64,000 nucleotides of DNA from Neotamlana laminarinivorans (GTDB lineage Bacteria; Bacteroidota; Bacteroidia; Flavobacteriales; Flavobacteriaceae), in the NCBI RefSeq assembly GCF_020523925.1, contig NZ_JAJAPW010000001.1, forward strand, positions 744,001 through 808,000. Reading direction: 5' to 3'. Shown piece after piece: positions 18,972-26,918 of the stretch. Made by a program: the position numbers and the translations under genes. Positions within the stretch are counted from its first letter, which is position 1; the number at the start of each line of letters is the position of its first letter. The notes below the pieces were generated by a model, which saw nothing but the letters and a program-made list of their open reading frames with translations, was not told where the DNA came from and made no database searches.

Positions 18972-21314
18972 TTAACTTTTTATTTTTGGCGTTGCCCCCA
19001 TTTCAAACTCTAAAACACCACCGTTTACAATTTCGTCGTGGGTAATATAATACCTGTCTAAAATTTTGCTGTTCAATTTGATAGATTGGATATAAATATT
19101 TTCTTCTGAATTATTATGAGCTATAATTTTGAAGGTTTTTCCTGAATAATAATTCTTATCCAATTTTATTTCAGCTTCTGAAAATACCGGACTTGTAATT
19201 TGATATTTATTATCTCCAGGATTTATAGGATGAATTCCTATAGAAGCTAAAACATACCATGCCGACATTTGCCCAACATCTTCATTGCCGCATAACCCAA
19301 AAGCATCTGTTCCATAAGCGTTTTCACAAATTTTACGTGTATACTTTTGTGTTAAATGTGGCGCGTCGGCTTCGTTTAACATAAATGGCACATGATGTAC
19401 TGGCTCGTTTGGATGATTGTAATAGTTATTCCAAAGAAAATCTTCTGGTGTATTTTCAAAGAAAGAAATTAACTCGTTTTTAAACGCCGCTTCGCCTCCC
19501 ATAAGTTCTTTTAAACCAGCTATATCATGTGGTACAAACCAACCTTGTTGATACGGATTACTTTCTATACAACCTTGACCGTGTTTTGTTTTTCCTTCCC
19601 ATGGTAACCAAGTTCCTGTACTATCTTTAGCTCTAAACCAATTTACCTCATCGTTCCAAATATTTTTATAATTTTTACTGCGCTTAAAATATTCTTTAGC
19701 CACATCTGCTTTTCCTAAAGATTCTGCCATAGTTGCCAAAGCCCAATCGGAATAGGCATATTCTAAGGTTTTAGAAATGTGTTTATGGGAATAACCAAGT
19801 GTTCCATTACCAGTGTTATTTACCGTGTTTAAGGAATAGGTAAACGCTTTTTCAACATCGTAATTGCGGATGCCTTTTTGGTAGGCATCGTTAATAACCG
19901 AAACTGCAGGATTACCTAACATAACACCAGAATACGAATTTAACATTTCCCAACGTGGTAAATATTCGCGACCGCTTAACTCTGCCATTTGAATTAGCGA
20001 ATTAATTTCATCGTTTACTAAACTTGGATTAATTATGGTTTGAAGTGGAAACTGTGAACGAAAAACATCCCAACCACTAAAAATGGTGCGGTATGTAAAA
20101 TCATTAGTTTGATGTATTTTTTTATCTGCTCCAACATAATTTCCGTTGACATCTGAAAAAGCACGAGGATCAATTAACGTATGATACAACGACGTATAAA
20201 AAATAGTTTTTTCTGCATCTGTGCCGCCTTCAACCGAAATATTAGAAATAGCATCACTCCACAAATCCTTAGCTTCTTGTCTGGTTTTATCAAAATCCCA
20301 GTGATTAATGTCGTGCTCTAAATTTTCTTTTGCGCCTTCGATACTTACAAATGAAATTCCACTTTTTACTAAAACTTGTTCGCCGGCTTTGGTATTAAAA
20401 TTGGTATAAAAACCTAAATGTTCGCCTTGTAATTCGGTTTTATCGGTATAAATTTTAGCGTTTTTAATGGCGTTTTGGTAATTATCTTTACGTATCCAAC
20501 GCATTTTGCGTTTTACATCTGGTAAATCTGCACTCCAAATGCCATAATCTTTTAAAGGCTTGCTAAATTGACAATAGAAATACACCACATAATCGGCGTT
20601 TCCGGCACCAGCGCCCCAACCACCACCTTCTGGCGGACATTTCATCCAACCTTGAATGGTGTTTTCGTTTACTATTTTTATGTATTGTTCGGTTGATGTA
20701 CCACCTACTCTACGCGCTAAATCTATTTGCACACGAGAACTATCGCTTTCTGGATAAGTAAAACGAATAATTCCTGCTCTTGGCGATGAAGTTAATTCTG
20801 TTCGCACCTTGTAATCGTCCATAGTTACTGCATAATATCCTGCTTCTGTAACTTCGGTATCATGTGAATATCGCGAACGGTAACCACTTTCTGGGTCTTT
20901 TTCAACGCCTCTATTCGTTTGTAATTTTCCTACGGTTGGCGTTACTAAAAAATTTCCTAAATCGCCAAACCAACCAATACCACTCATGTGTGTAAAACTA
21001 AAACCTTCTATAGTAGAATGCTCGTAGGAATATCCAGGGCCGTTATCGCCATCGGAAACCGTATCTGGGCTTAATTGTACTAAACCAAAAGGTGTTGCCG
21101 AACCTGGGAATGTTTTACCAAAACCGTGAGCATCTTTAGATTTTTTACCGTAGGTAACTGCACCAATTATTGGGTCGATATAATCTACCGGCTCTTTTGT
21201 GTTATTATCAGCTTCAACCGTTTTGGTATTTTTTGTTGTAGAACATGCAATAGCCAATAGCACACTTGAAACTAAAGTGAAATAGACCGATATTTTTAAC
21301 CTTTTAATTTTCAT
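18972..21314 (-). CDS. GH92 alpha-mannosidase family lipoprotein
   Basis: This 780-residue GH92 protein has a lipoprotein signal (LAIAC, Cys24). Motifs are YIDPIIGAVTYG, GKTFPGSATPFGLVQLSPDT, FSFTHMSGIGWFGDLGNFL, ESNPYQQGWFVPHD, and GNEDVGQMSAW at 676-686 with presumed catalytic Asp679. The segment equivalent to HGNEPSHH reads YNHPNEPVHHVPFM, keeping the NEP core but not the Gly-Ser context, so its +1 subsite probably differs from those of the GH92 genes at 2352 and 59164. The predicted reaction is exo-removal of alpha-mannose. It is also slightly longer, with an insertion around the GGGWGAGAGN loop. Spacers are 48 bp to the downstream sulfatase and 18 bp to the upstream one. Confidence 0.92.
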   Translation of the reverse strand: MKIKRLKISVYFTLVSSVLLAIACSTTKNTKTVEADNNTKEPVDYIDPIIGAVTYGKKSKDAHGFGKTFPGSATPFGLVQLSPDTVSDGDNGPGYSYEHSTIEGFSFTHMSGIGWFGDLGNFLVTPTVGKLQTNRGVEKDPESGYRSRYSHDTEVTEAGYYAVTMDDYKVRTELTSSPRAGIIRFTYPESDSSRVQIDLARRVGGTSTEQYIKIVNENTIQGWMKCPPEGGGWGAGAGNADYVVYFYCQFSKPLKDYGIWSADLPDVKRKMRWIRKDNYQNAIKNAKIYTDKTELQGEHLGFYTNFNTKAGEQVLVKSGISFVSIEGAKENLEHDINHWDFDKTRQEAKDLWSDAISNISVEGGTDAEKTIFYTSLYHTLIDPRAFSDVNGNYVGADKKIHQTNDFTYRTIFSGWDVFRSQFPLQTIINPSLVNDEINSLIQMAELSGREYLPRWEMLNSYSGVMLGNPAVSVINDAYQKGIRNYDVEKAFTYSLNTVNNTGNGTLGYSHKHISKTLEYAYSDWALATMAESLGKADVAKEYFKRSKNYKNIWNDEVNWFRAKDSTGTWLPWEGKTKHGQGCIESNPYQQGWFVPHDIAGLKELMGGEAAFKNELISFFENTPEDFLWNNYYNHPNEPVHHVPFMLNEADAPHLTQKYTRKICENAYGTDAFGLCGNEDVGQMSAWYVLASIGIHPINPGDNKYQITSPVFSEAEIKLDKNYYSGKTFKIIAHNNSEENIYIQSIKLNSKILDRYYITHDEIVNGGVLEFEMGATPKIKS

Positions 21315-21332
21315 GTAACGTATTCTGTTTTG

Positions 21333-22820
21333 TTAGTGTGCCGATGCTTTTTTTGTAATACCTGGTTTAAAAATGTCTACTTCCACATCGTTTTCTAATG
21401 TTTTTCCTGAAGTTGTTCTTCCGTTTTCTACAATTTCAACGAGCTGTGATGTTAGTTTTTTAACCACTTTTGGATATTTATCGTAAACATTTGTAGTTTC
21501 TTCCACATCCTTCTTCATATTATATAATTGAATATCTGGATAGTTTTCTTTAATGGCTTTATTATCGGTAGGTCCAGACCATCCGCCAGAACCGGGAGTT
21601 AACTCTAATTTCCATTTTTTATTACGAATAGAAAATTTTCCGTTTATAGAATGATGCACCACTAAATTATAATCAGTTTTCGCTTTTTTGTTTTTAAGCA
21701 TTGGAAGAATGCTGTATGAATCTACACCGGTAGTTTCATTTAAATTTGCACCGACAATTTCGGCACAAGTAGCCATTAAACTAGTTTGGCAAATTAATTT
21801 ATCGTTTTCTGAACCCGCCTCAATAACTCCTGGCCATTTTACAATAAACGGAATGCGATGACCGCCTTCCCAAATATCAGACTTATACCCTCTAAAATTA
21901 GCACTTGGGTAATGCCCAAATTCTTTTTCTAATTTTCCTGCTTTTGAAACTGGAGCAGAACACCCATTATCGCTAGTAAAAAATACAAGCGTATTGTCTT
22001 CTATACCATTTTCTTTTAAAGCATCTAAAACACGGCCAACCACAAAATCGGTTTCCATTACAAAATCTGCATACGCACCCATACCGCTTTTACCTTGCCA
22101 ATCTTCAGACGGAACAACCGGACTGTGCGGAGAGTTTAAAGCCAAATACATAAAAAAAGGCTCATCGTCATCGGCTTCTTTTGCAATATATTCTGTAGCA
22201 TGATCGCCTAAAAATTGAAGCATTTTAATGGGCTCCATTTTATCGATTACCTTATCATCTTTAATTACGGTTTTCATAACTCTAGAGTGGTGAAACCCGA
22301 TATAAGAATCAAATCCGCGTGATAATGGCCCGTTAGGAACGGTAGAACCAATTGCAGGACCAATTACTTTTTTACCATCGTAAACTTCGGCAGGATTGCC
22401 TTCATCATCAACAAACTTAAATCCTAAATGCCATTTACCAATTGCGGTAGTTTTATAGCCTGCTGTTTTAAGCATTTTTGGAACGGTTGTAATATCGTCT
22501 GCAATTAAAGGATCTAGCTCATCGCCGCCACTTAAAACCCCTTTTTGTAGTCTTGAACGCCATGAGTAACGCCCTGTAAGCACCGCATACCTAGATGGTG
22601 TACAAACCGCCGATGCCGAATGCGCGTCGGTAAACGTCATGCCTTCTTTAGATAAAGCATCAACTTCTGGTGTTAGTATTTTTCCTTTTTCTGGGTTTAA
22701 AGCTTGTATATCGCCATAGCCTAAATCGTCACAAATAATGTAAACAATATTAGGTTTTTGTTGTGCCGATACTAAACTTGAAATGAATAGCGCTACAAAA
22801 AGTATTTTATTTAGTTTCAT
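21333..22820 (-). CDS. S1-family sulfatase, periplasmic (CTPSR, arylsulfatase A-like)
   Basis: This 495-residue protein has a Sec signal (SLVSAQ) and no lipobox. Metal-ligand Asp residues lie in YIICDDLGYGD; the formylglycine motif C73-TPSR is followed by YAVLTGRYSWRSR. The YxxLTGRY(S/N)WR context and FFTSDNGCSAP make it a clear paralogue of the sulfatase at 29621-31195 (C83-TPTR, YSILTGRYNWR), which suggests duplication and divergence within the locus. It overlaps nothing but begins only 1 bp from the GH20 gene at 22822, so it is likely coexpressed and perhaps acts on sulfated HexNAc or Gal near GH20 substrates; that pairing is inference. Confidence 0.94.
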   Translation of the reverse strand: MKLNKILFVALFISSLVSAQQKPNIVYIICDDLGYGDIQALNPEKGKILTPEVDALSKEGMTFTDAHSASAVCTPSRYAVLTGRYSWRSRLQKGVLSGGDELDPLIADDITTVPKMLKTAGYKTTAIGKWHLGFKFVDDEGNPAEVYDGKKVIGPAIGSTVPNGPLSRGFDSYIGFHHSRVMKTVIKDDKVIDKMEPIKMLQFLGDHATEYIAKEADDDEPFFMYLALNSPHSPVVPSEDWQGKSGMGAYADFVMETDFVVGRVLDALKENGIEDNTLVFFTSDNGCSAPVSKAGKLEKEFGHYPSANFRGYKSDIWEGGHRIPFIVKWPGVIEAGSENDKLICQTSLMATCAEIVGANLNETTGVDSYSILPMLKNKKAKTDYNLVVHHSINGKFSIRNKKWKLELTPGSGGWSGPTDNKAIKENYPDIQLYNMKKDVEETTNVYDKYPKVVKKLTSQLVEIVENGRTTSGKTLENDVEVDIFKPGITKKASAH

Positions 22821-22821
22821 A

Positions 22822-24672
22822 TTATTTTAATCTTATCTCTGTTATTTCTCCCAACAGTTCGCCTTTTTTATTGAATAATCCTGCTTTTAATAAAGACTTT
22901 GGTACTGCTTTAAAATTTTCGGTGTACTTAGTAGCTTCCATTGTTGGGTCGCTACCATCTAGTGTATAGTAAATATCGTAACCAACTGCTTCGGTTTCTA
23001 AATACACAATAGCTTTATTATGCAATTGATCGATACCGAAAGCCGGATACACTGTAAACAAACTTTTTGCAACGTTTACACCTTCTTTTTTTAATCTATT
23101 AAAGTGTTTAAACTCTAATGCATTTTGAAAACGCTCCCAGTTTTTCACTTCTGGGTTACTCCAAGATACTTCTGCACTTGCTAAAGTTCTTGGGTACAAC
23201 ATATACTCAAAATGTTCTCCTGTTGGCGTAAACTCTCCCCATAAACTAGCTTGGTTTCCTAGTACTCTAGCCGCTTCTTCTTGGTTTAATTCTGCAGGAA
23301 CAGGTTCGTGATTGTACACTACAGATAATGGTAACACCGAATTAGGACCTTCTGGCTCCATAAAAGTTGGCCCTTGAACTCGGCTTATGTAGGAATGTAA
23401 ATAAGAGGTCATAATAGTTGGATAACCTTCTCTTGGCGCTTGTACTTCTGGGTTATATTTACCTCTACGCCATGCCATAATGGTTGCTCCAGGAACACCA
23501 TTACCACTCAACACTTCGTCCCAACCAATCATGGTTTTGTTTTGTTTTTCTACAATTTTATGAACACGTTGAATAAAATAACTCTGTAATTCTTCGTAAT
23601 CTTTTAAACCGTTTTCTTCCATAAGTGCAGCACACATGGCACTTTTTTTCCAATCTTTTTTGCTACACTCATCGCCACCAATATGTAGATATTTTGACGG
23701 AAATAAATCGGCTATTTCTTCAATAACACCTTCTAAAAATTCATAGGTAAATTCACTTGCTGGACAAACCGTATTATTAGGCGCTTTACCACCAACGGCA
23801 ACTTCAAAATTTACGCCAGTAGTATCAATATCCGAACAAAATAATTCTGGGTACGAAGCTACCAAAGCTTTACTATGACCAGGAACATCTATTTCTGGAA
23901 TAATTTCCACATTTCTCGTTTTTGCAAATGCAATAATTTCTTTTAAATCGTCTTGCGTATAAAAACCACCAACTGTTTTAGGCTCGCTAGCGGTTGCCGG
24001 TTTTCTGCTCCACCAATGATCGTCTCGTTCTGCTCTCCAAGCACCTTTTTCTGTTAGCTTAGGATATTTTTTAATTTCTACTCTCCAACCTTGATCGTCG
24101 GTTAAATGCAAGTGGAACACATTTATTTTGTAAGAAGACAATAAATCAATCTGCTTCATTACAAATTCTTTAGAATGAAAATGACGCGACACATCCATTA
24201 AAACACCACGCCAACCAAATCTTGGATTATCTGTAATTGTTACATTTGGAAGCTTAATTTCTGATGTTTTTTCTATAGGAACTATTTGTCGTAAAGTTTG
24301 AAATCCATTAAAAAAACCAGCAAAACCTTTTGCTTTCACTATAATTTTTGAATCTGAAACTTCTAAAATATAACCTTCTTCTTTTACCGATTTATCTTTT
24401 GTTTTTTGAAATTCAATGTAATTCGATTTCGCTTTAACTTTTCCTGTTTCAACAACAAAATTTAAACCTGTTTCAAATTTTAATTTTTCTAAAACGTAAG
24501 GTTTAAAGCTTGATGCCACTTGCTTTGGCATGTAAATTTTAGTGGTATTTGATAAAGTAAACACACCTTCTTTAAACACCACAGATTCTGGTTGCGGAAT
24601 AAATGTATTTTCTTGTGCTTTTCCTGTTACAGAAAGCAAAATAATGGTTATAAAAATTACTATTCTATTCAT
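22822..24672 (-). CDS. GH20 beta-N-acetylhexosaminidase, periplasmic
   Basis: This 616-residue protein has a Sec signal (VTGKAQ, about residue 20) without a lipobox. It contains a GH20b domain at about 25-150 and a GH20 barrel with HLHLTDDQGWRVEIKKYPK near 187-205 and HIGGDE with catalytic Asp334-Glu335. A short C-terminal Fn3-like region contains YYTLDGSDPT. It is the shortest of the three GH20 proteins and has no PA14 or F5/8-like module, suggesting that it works on small oligosaccharides in the periplasm while the lipoprotein GH20s work at the surface. The start is ATG at 24672, 3 bp after the SGNH gene ends. Confidence 0.94.
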   Translation of the reverse strand: MNRIVIFITIILLSVTGKAQENTFIPQPESVVFKEGVFTLSNTTKIYMPKQVASSFKPYVLEKLKFETGLNFVVETGKVKAKSNYIEFQKTKDKSVKEEGYILEVSDSKIIVKAKGFAGFFNGFQTLRQIVPIEKTSEIKLPNVTITDNPRFGWRGVLMDVSRHFHSKEFVMKQIDLLSSYKINVFHLHLTDDQGWRVEIKKYPKLTEKGAWRAERDDHWWSRKPATASEPKTVGGFYTQDDLKEIIAFAKTRNVEIIPEIDVPGHSKALVASYPELFCSDIDTTGVNFEVAVGGKAPNNTVCPASEFTYEFLEGVIEEIADLFPSKYLHIGGDECSKKDWKKSAMCAALMEENGLKDYEELQSYFIQRVHKIVEKQNKTMIGWDEVLSGNGVPGATIMAWRRGKYNPEVQAPREGYPTIMTSYLHSYISRVQGPTFMEPEGPNSVLPLSVVYNHEPVPAELNQEEAARVLGNQASLWGEFTPTGEHFEYMLYPRTLASAEVSWSNPEVKNWERFQNALEFKHFNRLKKEGVNVAKSLFTVYPAFGIDQLHNKAIVYLETEAVGYDIYYTLDGSDPTMEATKYTENFKAVPKSLLKAGLFNKKGELLGEITEIRLK

Positions 24673-24675
24673 AAA

Positions 24676-25464
24676 CTATAAGTTTTGGGCTATTATTTTA
24701 GCCACTTCTTTACCTTGAGCGGTTTTACCAAGCTCATTATAATGTACATTATGCGGTTTTATATACCACTCCTTTTCGTGTGGTTTTGTAAAGGCGTACA
24801 AATCGTTAATTTGTATTTCAGGATAATTTGCTAAAACCTCTAATGCCGCTTTATTATATTTAACACTATCACCTGCAACTCTACCATCGGCACCTTCTTC
24901 TGGCACTGCAGTTGTAGTTGCAAAAATTAATTTTGCTTTAGGGTATTCCTTCATTAAATACTTACAGATTTCATGCAAGTTTTCTTTGTACTTTTCTATG
25001 CTATTTACTTGCTTACCGTTTTCTAAATCGAGCTTGCCGTTTTTAACATATTTTAAATCGTGTAAGCCTACATTAAAATGAATGACGTCCCAAGTAAAAT
25101 CCCAACCGCCTTTTAAATACGGCTGAAACATGGTGGTTTTCATTTTTTCTGTAAACGGAATAAACTTGTTGCTTGACTGTCCGTTTTTATGAAACCTGAA
25201 CACATTGGCTTTGCCTTCTAACTCTTTTCTAACCGTAGTTGTATACCCAATAGAAATAGAATCGCCATAAATAAATACGTTTGGTAATTTTTTATTAGGA
25301 CTAACATAAGCAAAAGCGGCTTCTTTATTTGCTAAGTTTTTCCAAGCTTCGCGTGCTACTTCTTCATCATATGTATCTCCAAATAAATTTAAAGAGGCAC
25401 ACGATGAAGCACTAATACAAATTCCTGTAGCTCCTAAATATTTTACAAAACTTCTTCTATCCAT
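24676..25464 (-). CDS. SGNH/GDSL-family hydrolase with twin-arginine-like signal
   Basis: This 262-residue protein opens with MDRRSFVKYLG, a twin-arginine-like motif, followed by SASSC, a lipobox-like Cys22. Block I is FIYGDSISIG (nucleophile Ser). FNVGLHDLKYV stands where the family has its Gly-Asn block, and KPHNVHYNELG carries the catalytic His; the usual Asp two residues before His is replaced by Asn-Val. SGNH hydrolases in glycan loci often remove O-acetyl groups. An acetylesterase acting on acylated sugars is the best guess; the exact ester is unknown. It is tightly packed between GH30 and GH20, with 3-bp gaps on each side. Confidence 0.8.
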   Translation of the reverse strand: MDRRSFVKYLGATGICISASSCASLNLFGDTYDEEVAREAWKNLANKEAAFAYVSPNKKLPNVFIYGDSISIGYTTTVRKELEGKANVFRFHKNGQSSNKFIPFTEKMKTTMFQPYLKGGWDFTWDVIHFNVGLHDLKYVKNGKLDLENGKQVNSIEKYKENLHEICKYLMKEYPKAKLIFATTTAVPEEGADGRVAGDSVKYNKAALEVLANYPEIQINDLYAFTKPHEKEWYIKPHNVHYNELGKTAQGKEVAKIIAQNL

Positions 25465-25467
25465 GTT

Positions 25468-26907
25468 TTATAAGTTTACAGTTAAGGTGTTAAATGACTT
25501 GGCATCTAAACTTGCTTTAACTTCTTTATCGTTTATGTTAAATTGAACGGTTTTATTTTCGCTAGCGTCGTTATACGCTAAAATCACTACATTATTTTCT
25601 GCTTCGTTATAAAAAACAACGGCGTTTTCATCGTCTCCAGCAGTATCAATTTTTACTGAACCTGGCATAACAAAAGCACTTAAATGCTTCATTAAATAAA
25701 ACTCTGGGTTGTAGGTAATGGCTTTTGTTTTACTATCAATAGAAATCATAGAATTTTGTTTCCAACCCCATTGACTTTTTCCAGTTTCATCTAAAACCAT
25801 GTTCCAATACATGTATGAATTTGCACCGTTTTCAAAATAATGCTTCATTAAATTAAATGTATATTCTGCAGCCTTCCAATCGTTAGAGCCATCGCCACAC
25901 TCGGTTTCAGTTTGCATTAAACGCATATCTGGATATGTAGCATGAACCGCTTCAATAGCACCTTTACCAGCCCATTGAAAACCAATACCATCAACATATT
26001 TTTTGGCATCACCATACTCAACAACATCTGTTACACGCTCTAATTGCGGACGCTCTACAGTTCCTAACCAAATTTCGGCATCAATATTTTCAGCTTCAAA
26101 TTTTGGTCCTAAATAATCTGAAATAAGAATTCCTAAATCTTCTGGTTTCCAAACACAAGATGGAAAGTTTTGTGCTGAATTATATTCGTTTTGTACGTGA
26201 ACAGCGCTAATATCTATACCTGCTTCTTTATAAGCTTGAACAAACTTTGCAAAGTATAAGGCGTAAGCCTCAAAATAGTCTGGTTCTGTAATAAAACGTG
26301 AAACTAATTCTTCTGTATTACTCCACTCTTCTGGTAAATCGTTAAATTCCGGATTAGCTTTACAAGCGTAATGTTTGCTGTGTTTCATCCATGACGGCGG
26401 ACACCAAGGCGATGCCCAAACAGCTACATTTGGGTTAATTTTTTGAGCTTCTTTTATGTAAGGAATTAATCGTTTTTTATCGCGATCTATAGAAAAGTTT
26501 TCCATTGCAAAATCGCCTTCGGTTTCGTTATGACTATACCAATCTACCGCATAATCGTTAGCACCAATTGGCATTCTACACAATGTAAATTTACAGCCTG
26601 TTTCTTGACTAAATAAATCGTTTAAAATTTGTTGTTTTTCTTCGGGTGTAACCATGGCTAAAGCCTCCCAACCTAACTCGTTAAAACAGCCGCCAAAACC
26701 ATCAATAGTTTGTTGTTGGTTTGTTGTATTTACAACTATAGTTGTTTCTGGAGTTACTTCTACAGGTTGTTGTTGTTGATAGGTTTTATCAGTCCAAACA
26801 CTGTTTTCTGTACTACTTTTCCAAGATACATCAAGTCCTTTTTCTTCTTGTTTACACGATGAAAAAGCTACTAATGCAATTAAAATTAATCCTTTTATAT
26901 GTTTCAT
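25468..26907 (-). CDS. GH30 family glycosidase, lipoprotein
   Basis: This 479-residue lipoprotein (AFSSC, Cys18) has a GH30 (beta/alpha)8 domain with flanking beta-sandwich. The motif QTIDGFGGCFNELGWEAL is near 66-83, the acid/base Glu241 is in HVQNEYNSAQ, and the nucleophile is in MQTETECGDG (Glu334, or less likely Glu336). GH30 covers beta-glucosidases, beta-1,6-glucanases, xylanases and beta-fucosidases, so the sugar cannot be named. It has a paralogue at 42270-43664. Each is adjacent to a GH3 gene, but in opposite order, suggesting duplicated GH3+GH30 modules. It lies 11 bp after the GH3 gene at 26919. Confidence 0.9.
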   Translation of the reverse strand: MKHIKGLILIALVAFSSCKQEEKGLDVSWKSSTENSVWTDKTYQQQQPVEVTPETTIVVNTTNQQQTIDGFGGCFNELGWEALAMVTPEEKQQILNDLFSQETGCKFTLCRMPIGANDYAVDWYSHNETEGDFAMENFSIDRDKKRLIPYIKEAQKINPNVAVWASPWCPPSWMKHSKHYACKANPEFNDLPEEWSNTEELVSRFITEPDYFEAYALYFAKFVQAYKEAGIDISAVHVQNEYNSAQNFPSCVWKPEDLGILISDYLGPKFEAENIDAEIWLGTVERPQLERVTDVVEYGDAKKYVDGIGFQWAGKGAIEAVHATYPDMRLMQTETECGDGSNDWKAAEYTFNLMKHYFENGANSYMYWNMVLDETGKSQWGWKQNSMISIDSKTKAITYNPEFYLMKHLSAFVMPGSVKIDTAGDDENAVVFYNEAENNVVILAYNDASENKTVQFNINDKEVKASLDAKSFNTLTVNL

Positions 26908-26918
26908 TTTGATGTTGG

